Source: Epiperipatus broadwayi (taxonomy: Eukaryota; Onychophora; Udeonychophora; Euonychophora; Peripatidae). From it: a stretch of 64,000 nt of DNA. The translations under genes and the position numbers were made by a program. Numbering within the stretch: the stretch's first letter is position 1; each line of letters starts with the position of its first letter. This document shows positions 10,201 through 22,402 of this stretch, in pieces. The notes under the pieces are model-generated. The model did no database searches. It was not told the DNA's origin and saw only the letters and a program-made list of their open reading frames with translations. The DNA lies in the NCBI GenBank assembly GCA_028023455.1, contig JAQFVV010006336.1, forward strand, positions 1,072,224-1,136,223, in the 5' to 3' direction.

Positions 10201-11830
10201 TCTACATTATATAACCTTCATGGATTTTACAACAATTGAGAATATTTAAGCTTATGATATTTTAAGAGTATGGAAAAATAAAATAAAGCTAGCAGTTATA
10301 GAAAACAATTAATAGACTACCTTTTCAGAAATGAATAAATAATATTTTAAAATTTCAAAGTGTTAATTAGCTTAAGTTCTGGATTCACCCTGGGTAGAAA
10401 TTCCAGAGTTAAACAAATAACAAATTTTTATACTGAAACATAAATAAAATGTTGACTCGTAAAACAATCTGGTGAGCATATTAATTAACAATACATTATA
10501 TTTTAAGGGAAAGTTAATAGCCTTGATTCATGAAGGTTTACTTAAAAAGAAAGAAAAGATTTTAGAAATTCAACTTGTCAGATTGTTTGAGATTGACATA
10601 TTAATAATAAAAGCACACATATGAAATCAAGTAATAAATAACTATAAGTAAATGACAGCACCAAAATTAAAGAATATTAGAGCATATGAGAGAAAATTAG
10701 ATTTATAGAAATTATTTAAGAGCAATTTACATATTGTATTAGAAATAAAGTTAAATAATACATTAGAAGAAAAAGTCTTGATAATAGAATTTGAGATCAG
10801 TTAGAATAGCTTTACTTGCGGTTTGAAAATTTACCTTGCACCATTTTAAGAGTCCATATTTTAAAGTCTGTTCATGCATGGCAAATGGTTCTTAAATAAC
10901 AGCAAGCTTTTATTCAGCATTCCTCAATTCTCTAGTCAGGTTTTTACTTCATTTTAGGGTTGCAGAATATTATGGCAGTGGAAGATGACCCACAAGGGTC
11001 GGGAAACACTTTCTACTAGATCATTTTTAAGATTTCAAAGCAGCATGGAATCTAGTAGCAATTAGTTCTCTCAATAATAGCAAAACTGTTGGTGATTTAA
11101 AATATGGCCATTTTATACTCTGTGCAGGTATTTCTGGTATGCTTTTAATTACTTAGTTTTTAGCTTAAAATCTAATCTCTGATCTTAAAAAATTCTTACT
11201 TTTTCTTTATCGATTGTTTTTGAAGATGCAACAGTAAGATAATGTCCAAAAATAAATTCAAATCTATTTCCAGATTAGAAATAGATTTGACAAAAATGTT
11301 TATAACAAAAAAAAAGTCTTTAATCTTAATCCCATTTTATTTTAAGTAAAAACTTTAATTACAAATACCTTCCCCAGATTAAAACAATAGTGTTTCCAAC
11401 CCTTTAATAATTTTTGAATTTTTTGACAATTAGTTGCATGTTTCATTTTGGATCTTATAAAATATACAGATTAATAGGAAAAACAAGCAAGAAAAAGTTT
11501 TAAAATATGACATATAATAAAATACTTTTAAAAAATCAATATTTTGTTACTAAGTTTTTGCTCCTATATATATATTTTGAGCCACACCTATGTACTTTAA
11601 TAAAAAAAGAACTAATAATTAATAAAAAAGAATTAATAACAATTTTAAAAATGTTATTGAAATGCTAAAGTTTATAATTTAGGTGCACATCTCAAATATA
11701 TACATAAAATATATATAGATGACAAAAAGAGCAGGATGGGATATCGGATTTGAATATAGATTAGTAGATGGAACTATGAAGCTCAATCTTAAGCTAAAAT
11801 TGACTGCTTCAATATATATATATATATATT
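10201..11830. other. AT-rich sequence, nothing assignable
   Basis: No gene, RNA gene or repeat family recognised. It ends in a short (AT)n run that was the insertion site of the LTR element. Confidence 0.6.
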
Positions 11831-13456
11831 TGTACCAATATTGAAATTGGCACATATAATTTTATCTAAAAAAAAATTATTAAAATAATCTTTTGTAAAA
11901 GAAAAATGTATTTAAATGACGAAGAGTTTATTGCAGTTTATTTTCGTAAAAGAGTTTGAAATAAAAGTTAGAAAATAATTGATTAAAAGGAGGGAGGGGG
12001 AGTTTTGGTTAGAAAAGATAAAACTAAGAGTTCATAAAAGTTAAAGAGTGTTATTATTATAAATTAAAAGTTAAAATATAAATCTCTTTTCATTCCAGTT
12101 TATTAGAATAAATGCGTATATATGTGCGATGGTAAATAAAAATAAATGTAAGCTTGTTAATAAGATATATAATAAATGCGTGTTAAAATCATATTAAAAA
12201 ACACATGAAAATAAATATTGAAATTAAATGTATTTAAAAACACAGTGGTGGGCTACTAATTAAAGATACAAAAACAACACATTTTATCATGGCTATTACT
12301 AATTAAACAATCTTCAAAAACACGTTGTCAAATGATTAGTTATTAAAGGAATTTCAACAACATTTATTGCTGGTGGACATTAAAACAAAAACAATTCACA
12401 TACATAAATAGCTAGATTTTTATTGGATGTCAAGTTCAGCATAGTTTCCAGTGACAGTCTTGTTTCAGTTCAGATGACAGTGTAGTTTATATTTTATATC
12501 CAAAAATAGAAATGCATTGCTGAGTGGCTTATGGGAATATACACTCTTGCTTCAGCCCTTTAGTCCAACAAGATCATCAAAACCTGCCTGTGAAATAATG
12601 TCTGCATAACATCTCAGAAATCCTCCATCAAATGTTCAACTGTCTCCAAGAATAAAACCAATGGATTAGTATCAAATCTCTTCAAGAAACATCAGATCTA
12701 ACTGGTTAGATATACTCCGTCAGAAGCAGCCAACAACAAGCAATATCCACATTCCAAAAATCCTAGGTAAAACATTTTATTATTCTCATTTATATGTAGT
12801 AGCCACCACTGTAATTCGTAAATCCTCAGAGACAAGTAATTTGAACTTTATAAGCATGCATAAAATGAACTATTGATGTGCATGTTTGTGAATGTGAGAT
12901 AATTTATCGATGTCTAATATTATTTATGCTTTTCATAAGATATATATTATAATGTGTTAATTTAAAATGTGTGTGTGTTATATTAGTTAAAAAATTATAA
13001 AGATGTTTAAATTTAGTAAATTAATGTTAGTTAATAAATTGTCTTTAAAATTAAACTCTATTTGTTGGTCAATTCTTTTTATCAATCTTTTTTTATAAGT
13101 TCCTTTTACAATTCTTTTATCAATTCTTTTAACCACTAATTATGTATAATCTTTAGTGATTACAAACATCTGAGCTAGTCATGGATATTTAGGCATTGAG
13201 TTAGTGGACATTGCTCAAAGCACATTATATATTCATTCTTGGATCATTAACTGGCACCCATGTTTATACACAAACAAAAAAAGTGCTTTGAACATGGTGT
13301 TGAACTCAACAGTCAAGAAAAAGTTATGTCCTGGAAATGTAATGCTAGTTATATATATATATTTTAGCTATCATTTGGGCATACATACTCTCTGAGTATG
13401 TTCTTCTCTGCCTAAGAGGCTGGTGTTTCGATAGACACATATTTGAACCTGGTACA
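11831..13456 (+). repeat. 5' LTR
   Basis: Begins TGTACCAATATTG and ends GAACCTGGTACA. It aligns end to end with 16129-17743. No strong TATA box was recognised in it. Confidence 0.88.
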
Positions 13457-13775
13457 AATGGCTATACCTAACTTGGGGCTGGACCTAAGAAACAATAGTA
13501 ATTAAATACTTTGTTTCTTGTTCGAAATTTTTTATACAGAAGCTAAATTACATATGTTAAAGTTGTTTAATTTTAAAAAAAGAATTGACTGAAAACTTTT
13601 TTCTTTAAATGAAAAGAGATTTATGCTATTTACGTTATTTAAAATAAATCATTATGTTAAATCGGAGACAGTTAGATGTTTGGGTGGAGTTAAGGCATTA
13701 ATATCGGATAGAAAAATGGACAAAAAAGGTGGAGTCAGCGTGGGTTTCCATTTTAGTAAGAAATAAATAAATAAG

Positions 13776-14582
13776 TTGTATATTAAATTTAGTGAAATAA
13801 AATATTGTTTAAAAATGGAAAAAGAGAAAGAAGTATCTGAGATGCAAATAATGATGAAAATGATGATGAATATGATGCAAACATTTAAACAAAGTCAACA
13901 AGACCTCAAAGAAGAATTGTGTCAGAAATTTGAACAAAGCCAGTTAGACCTCAAAGAAGAATTGTGTCAGAAATTTGAACAAAGCCAGTTAGACCTCAAA
14001 GAAGAATTGTGTCAGAAATTTGAACAAGGTCGGCTAGAACTTAAAACAGAAATTAAAGAACTCAGAGCAGAAGTAAGGGAAATAAGATGTGAGATCACAG
14101 GAAAGATAGAGAAAAATCAAGAGATCATAGAAGTAGATTTAATTAAAGAAAGGCAGGAAGATGAAAATGAAGTTGAGGTGATAAAAGAGATAGAAATTGA
14201 ATTAGAATCAGATAGCATTGTGACCGATAAGGTAGAAACAAATGTAGACCAAGAAATAGAAGAGAGATATAAGTTCAAGGTAGAAAATAGCGTAAAAGAG
14301 TTTTTACAAAGAATTAAAAATAAAAGGTTTAAAGTAAATGTTCGCCTTCACTGTAGACATAGATTTAAAACAAAGAGAAAGCATAAGAAAAAATATTCAT
14401 GGTTAGGAAAAATACAGAGGTCTGTGAAGCTTAAAAGTTTTCTAATTTACAAGGCAGAAAATAGAATGGAAAGAGAAAGAGATAAAATAGATTTTAATCG
14501 AGAGATAGGAGTGAGAATATGGAGTATGATTTATATTATAAAGTTAGTAGAAAGAAAGAAGGAACTGCCTGACATAGTTTAA
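13776..14582 (+). CDS. Coiled-coil protein of the LTR element (gag-position ORF)
   Basis: This is the only long reading frame of the LTR element and sits where gag is expected. The first ATG gives 268 residues; the ATG at 13815, in AAAATGG context, is a better start and gives 255. It opens with a Met-rich stretch (about residues 20-40). Then come three copies of a 15-residue unit, QSQLDLKEELCQKFE with variants, and a fourth degenerate one, all strongly coiled-coil in character. A Glu-rich acidic middle (about 110-175) and a Lys/Arg-rich tail (about 185-225) follow. There is no CCHC zinc knuckle. Multimerisation by the coiled coil and nucleic-acid binding by the basic tail are inferences; homology to known Gag proteins is not established. 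Confidence 0.6.
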   Translation: MYIKFSEIKYCLKMEKEKEVSEMQIMMKMMMNMMQTFKQSQQDLKEELCQKFEQSQLDLKEELCQKFEQSQLDLKEELCQKFEQGRLELKTEIKELRAEVREIRCEITGKIEKNQEIIEVDLIKERQEDENEVEVIKEIEIELESDSIVTDKVETNVDQEIEERYKFKVENSVKEFLQRIKNKRFKVNVRLHCRHRFKTKRKHKKKYSWLGKIQRSVKLKSFLIYKAENRMERERDKIDFNREIGVRIWSMIYIIKLVERKKELPDIV

Positions 14583-16128
14583 AAGTTAGTAATCGGGCAG
14601 AATAGTAAAGGAAATAAACAAAAAGGACCAGAAATGAACAATGAGCATGAATATGATTATTCTAATGTAAAAAAATCTGATAAATTAAATCTGAAACTTC
14701 TGTTTAAAACTAAGATAATAAATTTAAAAATAAATGAGTAATGATAAATGAAATGTTTAAAGTAATAATGATAAAGGAGGCTTCATAAAATAAAATATTT
14801 TTTCTCCATGCACATATTAATTAAGAAAGAAAATGCTCGTAAATAAACAGTTAAAAAAAATAAAAATCAATCAATGACATCAAGTTAAATAAATGGGTCA
14901 AATTAATGATGTAAAAATAAAGTTGTAGATTTAAATGAATGAAAAGATAACAGAATTTCTAGAATAAAATTAAGTTGGTCAGATAGATATTTGTATAATA
15001 ATGAATTGCAATAAAGTAAAACAGTTTTTTTTCTGAGTACCCGTACATTAAAATAAAATAGTTTTGGATATACGTAAGTTAATAAAAGGAAGTAAATAAA
15101 TGGTTTAAAGTAATCAAGTTTAATAAAATCTTTGTATAATAATAAAGAGCAGTAAAATAAAATAGTTTTCTAAATATATGCATGTTAAATAAAAAAACTG
15201 AATAAATGGTTTAAAAATAATATCGTAATATAAATAAATATGTACATTGATGTCCGCAATAGTTTAGAATAGTATTGTAAGATTAAATAAATATGTAAAA
15301 TAATGTTCGTAATGGTTTAAAGATAATATTGTAAGATTGTAATGTAAATAAATATGTTAAAATAATGTTCATAAGGTTACAAGTAGTAATATAAATAAAT
15401 ATATTAAAGTAATGTTCATGTGTATTTAAAAATAATATTGAAGGTTAATATAAATATAAAGTCAATCTAAGTTGTATTAAGAGTGTATAAGGGTTGAAAT
15501 TAAGGGATGAGGTTAGTATTGAAATAAGTTAGATAAAGATTAAGTTTAAAGCTGTCGACTGGATAAATTTTAGTACCCATAATGGATTGGCAGGGATCAT
15601 TCCTCTTTTAAAATGCGCACTGGGGACAACCAGAGTAAGCCACAAGTCACATTTCAGGAGAGAATCCCCATATCTCGTACCTCATTTTCCAAAGCATAAG
15701 TCGGAAATGGACAGTTGAAATTCCTGCCATTCACAGCGACCTCTTCTTAGTCAAAGTCCAATCAAGAGAATCAGCAATCATTTTCCAAAGCGTAAGTCGG
15801 AAATGGACAGTTGAAATTCCTGCCATTTGCAGCAAGCTTTTCTTAGTCAAAGTCCGATCAAGAGAATTGGCAGCCGAAGCTTCATTTATAAAAGATCCCT
15901 GTGCCACAAAATTAGTTTGTCTTCGTGGTCACTATCCAGGACTCAGAACATTGTAAACAATGTTGCCAGCATAGAAAGAAGAAAAGTATCATTGTAGATT
16001 GCCCTTGGTATGTAAAGTAAAAGATATCAAAAAAGCAAACTTAGAAAGAATAAATTAAGATTTAATGTTGTCAGAGATAAAATGGTCAAAAATAGACATA
16101 TTTTACTCTCAAAGGAGGGACGGTGTAA
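14583..16128 (+). other. LTR element internal region: degenerate repeats, no pol
   Basis: At 14990-15230 a unit of about 165 bp occurs twice. At 15200-15470 a unit of about 60 bp (AATAAATATGT...TAATGTTC...) occurs about four times with drift. At about 15685-15868 a 94-bp unit containing AAGTCGGAAATGGACAGTTG is tandemly duplicated. A TATA-box-like TTTATAAAAG at about 15884-15893 lies some 28 bp upstream of a TTAGTTTG start-like motif. The 3' end holds the polypurine-tract candidate. No protein motif was seen. Confidence 0.65.
15884..15920 (+). promoter_or_regulatory. Candidate core promoter (TATA plus initiator)
   Basis: TTTATAAAAG followed at the usual distance by TTAGTTTG. It lies inside the element close to the 3' LTR, and I found no second copy. 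It may belong to the element or be chance in AT-rich DNA. Confidence 0.3.
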
Positions 16129-17743
16129 TGTACCAATATTGAAATTGGCATATATAATTTTATCTAAAAAAAATTATTAAAGTAATCTTTCGTAAAAGAA
16201 ATACATATTTAAATGATGAAGAGTTTATTACAGTTTATTTTCGTAAAAGAGTTTGAAATAAAAGTTAGAAAATAATTGATTAAAAGGAGGGAGGGGGAGT
16301 TTTGGTTAGAAAAGATAAAACTAAGAGTTCATAAAAGTTAAAGAGTGTTATTATTATAAATTAAAAGTTAAAATATAAATCTCTTTTCATTCCAGTTTAT
16401 TAGAATAAATGTGTATATATGTGTGATGGTAAATAAAAATAAATGTAAGCTTGTTAATAAGATATATAATGAATGCATGTTAAAATCATATTAAAAAACA
16501 CATGAAAATAAATATTGAAATGAAATGTATTTAAAAACACAGTGGTGGGCTACTAATTAAAGATATAAAAACAACACATTTTATCATGGCTATTACTAAT
16601 TAAACAATCTTCAAAAACACATTGTCAGTTATTAAAGGAATTTCGACAACATTTATTGCCAGCGGACATTAAAAAAAAAACAATTTGCATACATAAATAA
16701 CTAGATTTTTATCAGACATCTAGTTCAGCCTAGTTTCCAGTGACAGTCTTGTTTCAGTTCAGATAACAGTGTAGTTTATATTATATATCCAGAAACAGAA
16801 ATGCATTGCTGAGCAGCTTATGGGAATATACGCTCTTGCTTCAGCCCTTTAGTCCAACAAGATCATCAAAACCTGCCTGTGAAATAATGTCTGCATAACA
16901 ACTCAGAAATCCTCCATCAAATGTTCAACTGTCTCCAAGAATAAAACCAATGGATTAGTATCAAATCTCTTCAAGAAATGTCAGATCTAACCAGTTAGAT
17001 ATACTCCGTCAGAAGCAGCCAACAACAAGCAATATCCACATTCCAAAAATCCTAGGTAAAACATTTTATTATTCTCATTTATATGTAGTAGCCACCACTG
17101 TAATTGGTAAATCCTACAGAGACAAGTAATTTGAACTTTATAAGCATGCATAAAATGAACTATTGATGTGCGTGTTTGTGAATGTGAGATAATTTATCGA
17201 TGTCTAATATTATTTATGCTTTTCATAAGATATATATTATAATGTGTTAATTTAAAATGTGTGTGTGTTATATTAGCTAAAAAATTATAAAGATGTTTAA
17301 ATTTAGTAAATTAATGTTAGTTAATAAATTGTCTTTAAAATTAAACTCTATTTGTCGGTCAATTCTTTTTATCAATCTCTTTTTATAAATTCCTTTTACA
17401 ATTCTTTTATCAATTCTTTTAACCACTAATTATGTATAATCTATTAGTGATTACAAACATCTGAGCTAGTCATGGATATTTAGGCATTGAGTTAGTGGCC
17501 ATTGCTCAAAGCGCGTTATTTATTCATTCTTGGATAAATAACTGGTGCCCGTGTTTATACACAAACCAAAAAAGTGCTTTGAATGTGGTGTTGAACTCAA
17601 CAGTCGAGAAGAAGTTATGTCCTGGAAATGTAATGCTAGTTATATATATTATAGCTATCGTTTGAGCATACATACTCTCCGAGTATGTTCTTCTCTGCCT
17701 AAGAGGCCGGTGTTTCGATAGACACATATTCGAACTCGGTACA
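16129..17743 (+). repeat. 3' LTR
   Basis: Begins TGTACCAATATTG and ends GAACTCGGTACA, followed by (AT)n. It lacks a short segment present in the 5' LTR (8 bp around CAAATGATTAG) and carries scattered substitutions, so the two LTRs have drifted apart since insertion. Confidence 0.88.
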
Positions 17744-18134
17744 ATATATATATATATATATTAGGAAAAACAGCAAGAAAATATTTTTCCAACACTCATT
17801 GAGATACAGCAAAAGAAAAAATAATTACTTTATAAACTAATTGAATGCTAAATCATGATAGTTTGAACAGCCTTACATATCTAATACTTTATTGTTGGCC
17901 AATAGTTTAATTAGCTATGTTTGAGGTATCAGGAAAAAAAGGATTATTTTGTAGGAATTTGGTATGAGACTGTGGGCATGGAAAACAAATGTATTATTTC
18001 ATTGCTTCATGATACAGTGTATCTATTATAATTTACATATGTATAAGTAAATTGTGATCTGAGCAATCATAAATGTACTTTGTTTCATCAATAATAAAGA
18101 CTCTGTCTCACCAGTGCACTCATCCGATCAACTC
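17744..18134. other. AT-rich flank of the LTR element
   Basis: Starts with an (AT)n run that continues the target microsatellite. Nothing else recognised. Confidence 0.6.
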
Positions 18135-18405
18135 AGTCACTTTTACTTAAAGGCAAACTCTTCATACAGTAGTGCCAATCAGTGTAAGTCAGAGTAATCA
18201 GTAGATGCAGGAATGTTTGAATATAAAATCACTATCTAGTGCCTACTCATCCAATATCCCCAGACTAATTTCTAGCTTGTGACTTTCATCAGAATAGAGA
18301 TGAGATAGGGATTTTATTCACAGCCTTTCTCGTATCCATTGATTAGTCTGTCTTGCACTGAGTGGCATTACTATAAGGAGAGTTTTGCCTTTGTGTAAAC
18401 AGCTT
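18135..18405 (-). mobile_element. Foldback element with a hammerhead-like apex
   Basis: The left arm (about 18139-18251) and right arm (about 18299-18401) are inverted repeats of some 105-110 bp with moderate divergence; one 8-10 bp segment near the apex is present only in the left arm. The single-copy apex contains a hammerhead-like core on the minus strand. A minus-strand transcript would fold into one long hairpin whose stem continues helix I of the ribozyme. No protein is encoded. It is probably a pLTR-derived fragment of a Penelope-like element, by analogy with other PLE ends, but no PLE coding sequence adjoins it. Confidence 0.65.
18246..18304 (-). ncRNA. Hammerhead ribozyme-like motif (type I layout)
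   Basis: On the minus strand: CTGATGA (18292-18286), a short helix II candidate (AAG...GCTA around TCACAA), then GAAA (18272-18269), then TTAGTC giving a minimal helix III and a cleavage-site candidate of the GTC type. Helix I closes with CTCATC pairing to GATGAG (6 bp). Both invariant boxes, CTGATGA and GAAA, are present at the right spacing. Helix II is weak (an A.A outer pair, two Watson-Crick pairs and a wobble), so activity is doubtful. Minimal hammerheads with very short helix III are known from PLEs. Confidence 0.5.
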
Positions 18406-20900
18406 GTGTAAGCATAAAGAATAGTGATCATGTAATGGTCAGATAATCTTCAGATTTTTACACTTAACTAAATATTCATTTACTTATCCATATTGATAAA
18501 CTGGCTAGATTGTCTAAGTGTTGACAACCTGACAAAATCTCAAGCTTTCTTGAAAAATTTTCAACCATTTGAAAAACATTTATAAAATTCAGATGGATTT
18601 ATACCCAAGGCAATGAATATGATAGGCAGAAGTTTTAATAATTAGTTCGTAAGATCTTTTAGATAATATGTAAATTCATTTTATTAATTTGCTTTATATA
18701 TATAATATTTTGTATAAAATGTTATTATAAACTGGGTTTTGTTATAACTAATTATTCTGACAAACACTGCATATTTGATTTTTCCTGCTAAAAGCTTATC
18801 AACAATTAGTTAATTTTTGTCTTCTTAATTTTTTCCAATTATATTTTATAATTGTCGCAACTAAATGTAAAAGTATAAAACATACATTATAAATTGAAGT
18901 TTCAATTTCCTAAAACTATAAGTAATTAGTGTTTGAAAAGTTATTGAAACATTCAACAGTGATAAACACGATGTTTATAATAATCAATAATAGTTTGACA
19001 GTTTATACATTTCAAAATTATTGCCAGCAATGTTTTTTTATATTAAAAAACATAAAAACTTTAATATGAAAGTAATTTATTATTTTACAAAAGTATGAAT
19101 TTTATAGATAAAGAATAACGTTAACATCTATTTTAATTCATGACATATTACTACAAAATAATTATACAGTTAAATAGTTTAAAGTACATTAATATTCTTT
19201 TGACAGTGAATAATATTATTTCTTTTTATTAGAAATCTAATTAGTTTTTATATAACATATGAATTTAGTACGTATTTGTAAGATTAGAAATATTTATTCT
19301 CTCTTTAAAAATAAATAAATTGAATATTCGAAACGTTCAAACGCTAAAGGGCTAGCGCCGAAATCGAACCTAGGACTCCACATTCTAGCGTCTGCCTATC
19401 TGCCACTGTGATAAACCACATAAGAAAAGTTGAATGAAAAGTTAATAATGATTTAATATTTTTTAATGGTTACAACTATTAATCTTTTTACTGACATATC
19501 ATAAATTCTTATCATTTCACTACATTAATTATAACATTTTTTGCTTATAATTAATACTTATACTTTAAAGTAAGTGTAAACATAATTATCATTATCGCTT
19601 TCTAATTAATTTTTTTTTTTTTTTTACATTTAAAATCAAAATATCATTATTATTGTAACATAAGCTATATCATGTGACATTGCATTTAAAGACTGCGATA
19701 TCATTAGGAGGAATATGTATAATAGCATTTAAAATAATATTTCTAGTTTTGTGATTGTTTTTATCACCTGCTTTTATATGTTATTTGATATATATATTTA
19801 AATAGTGCATCATCTTATTTCCTCATATCCAATCAGTATTTACTAAATTATATAAACGTATGCTATACTAAATTATATAATGAAACAATAAGGTAACAAT
19901 GAATATTAATGCTACCAGTCAAGTATTTAAAAACTAATTAAACTAAAAACAACAAAATGTCTTTCTGTAGGATCCAAATTTTTTTACGAATAAGTTAGAC
20001 CAAATATTTAATTTTACATAAAGATTTTTGATACTTTTTCTTTGACATTTATTAAATTTAAAATGAACACTGATGTTTGAATTATGTGATTAAAAATATT
20101 TTAACATGATAACATATACTAAAATTTATATTAAATATCTACTTATAATAAATGTTTTAGCAATAATTGATTTTTAAAACACCAAAAATAAAGCTCTAAT
20201 TATATAATTTACTATAAAGTCTAGTTTGTTTCAGAAAGAAGTTGCCACTTAACTTAAAGAATAACCTCAGATTTCCTTTTGAGGCCTTTAAAACTGAGCA
20301 GAGTAAATTATAATGTCTACTCCATACATTCTTGTACTGCATTTGTTATTATTATCTAATTATTCTTATGGTAAATGGAAAGAATTGGCTGATCACCAAT
20401 ATAAATAATGAATTTACTAACTCTTTATCTCTGAGTTTAAAATGATAAAAAAAACAACCCATTATGATCTTTTTTTCAGTTGTCTGATAATAGTTCATAA
20501 CTAAAATATCAGTTGAGTTTTCTTAATGTGGAATGAATGTGTGTTTTAAAGAACTTTTTAAAGAGACATTTACAACCATGCTAGACTCATTTAAATTAAT
20601 TATCTTTGGTATGCAATCAAAAACAGAAAGTGCAAAGACTCCTGTAATTGCAAACCCACGTTGTCATTTGATAGCAAGGATTCATTTAGATATCCAAAAT
20701 TTTGGATTATTTTTAAGTGAAGAAATGTTCCACTTATTGGAAACAGAATTTATCTAATATTAATTGAACCACTGTTAGACTTTGTGAAGTAGAAAAAATA
20801 TGAAATATTAATTTATTTTAAAAGTGAATATTTATTTTATTACATAGGCAGAAATAGTTGAAGTGCAAGAAGAGTGAGATTCATTACAAATAAAAAGTAG
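18406..20900. other. AT-rich sequence, one tRNA-like trace
   Basis: No gene recognised. An open frame at 20533-20757 (74 codons) is less AT-biased than most but matches nothing I know. The tRNA-like trace at 19345-19425 is listed separately. Confidence 0.5.
19345..19425 (-). repeat. Possible tRNA-derived SINE remnant
   Basis: The minus strand has an A-box-like TGGCAGATAGGCA and, about 25 bp on, a B-box-like GGTTCGATTTC. The T-stem does not pair well, the anticodon arm is poor and no CCA-side acceptor stem closes, so it is not a functional tRNA. The surrounding GC content is above the local background. Confidence 0.35.
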
Positions 20901-22402
20901 AACAACAATATTGTGAAGATTGACAGACGCAAAGTATAGATAATTTAGATTTATATTCCAACAAGATTCCATTAAAAAGTAGAGAATTTTAATATGAATT
21001 TACAAAATACTTTACCAAACAACATTGTAAAATTGACATGGGAGATTTTAATAACAGAATTAGAACGTGATTGAGAGATGAAAATGCTAAAAATAAATTT
21101 GGTTATGATTACAGAACAAAAGAGAAAACCGACTTGCAGCGTTCAAACAAAAAAACAACAACTGTGAAATTTTTTTTTAAAGAAAAAAAAAGATACAGAA
21201 GAATTGGATTATATTTTAACAAAAAAAAATATGTATTTCAAGTCAATAATTTTCTTAATAGATTAAATGCAATACAATATCATCAATTAGTGAAATATAA
21301 GAAATGTTTTAATATAAGCTAGAAAAACAATATTATGAATTTATATTTATTATTTTCAGAAACGCTCTAATGGATTTAAATTATAACATGCAAATTATTT
21401 GAAATATTAACACACTTTGGAGATAGTTTAGATCTGACATAAATTAACAAAATGATAACTGATACACTATTAGGAATTTGAAGAAAGCTAGATAGCACAA
21501 AAGAACTGCAATTTACCAATAAAATTTTTAATGATGAATAAAATATGAAGAAAAATACAAAAATGAATTTTTTTAAACGATTCATTAAAAAAATTGAGTT
21601 TCTAGAGTTTTATAAAATGATACAAAAAATTAATAATGATATTTAAAAATATAATTGTGAATTGGCAAGTAAAACTATTAAAAGAAATAAAGTTCTCAAA
21701 AATGTAAAACAGTATTTAGTGTTGGGAGAAAAATTATTTCTGCAATAACAAGAAAAGATGAAACTTTTACTAAAAAAAAGAGATGACACTATGAAATGTG
21801 TGGAAGAGTTCTTTAAAAAATATATATAATAATACACAAGAAGATAATTGAATACCTCCATTTTTATAAGATCATCTAAATTGCTTTGCACTTTAGTTAA
21901 GAAGTGAGACCCACATTTAGATCTATAAAAAAGGGGAAATCTCTGAAATTTGATGTAATTAAAATCAATATTTAAAAAAAAAATAGATGAAGAAATAGAA
22001 AGATTATTGCAAAGTTATATCCCAAATTTCTAAATGACAAAGATGTATCAGATGTTTTGAAAAATATAATAGTAATATTAATATTTTAAAAAGGAAATAA
22101 AGAAAATATTAGAAATTACAAATCTATCAATCTTCTATCAGTTCTATAGAAAATTATTAAAATTAATTAAAACTTTTCAATAAAAAACTATGGATTCTAA
22201 CCAACTAAAAGAACAAGCTAGATTTTAAAATAGTTTTAGCACTGCATACTACATACAAATGTGAGAAACAATAGATAGATCAACGAATATGAGTTACCAT
22301 TACTCTTTGGATTTTCAGATAATAAAAATGCATTTGATTGTACAAGCATTTAAAAAGTTCTTCTCCTTTACTTTTTTTGCATTTCTTCATATATTCATAT
22401 AT

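Larger units (their letters stand above)
11831..17743 (+). mobile_element. LTR element lacking a visible pol (5.9 kb)
   Basis: Two direct repeats of about 1.62 kb flank a 2.67-kb internal region. Both repeats begin TGTACC and end GGTACA, the TG...CA type of terminus with a 6-bp inverted repeat. A purine-rich stretch (AAAGGAGGGACGG, 16111-16123) just before the 3' repeat can serve as polypurine tract. The element sits in an (AT)n run, so a target duplication cannot be read. The internal region has one long open frame and no reverse transcriptase, RNase H, protease or integrase motifs, so the copy looks non-autonomous. The LTRs still align along their whole length, with scattered substitutions and an 8-bp indel near 12330/16626. 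Confidence 0.85.

Noticed and set aside
13204-13395. Small protein encoded near the end of the 5' LTR
   Set aside because: The corresponding stretch of the 3' LTR does not keep this frame open, and the sequence lies in the LTR; no coding support.
21376-21891. Minus-strand membrane-like proteins at 21.4-21.9 kb
   Set aside because: They are antisense to decayed LINE copy A; the hydrophobic composition comes from AT-rich codons.
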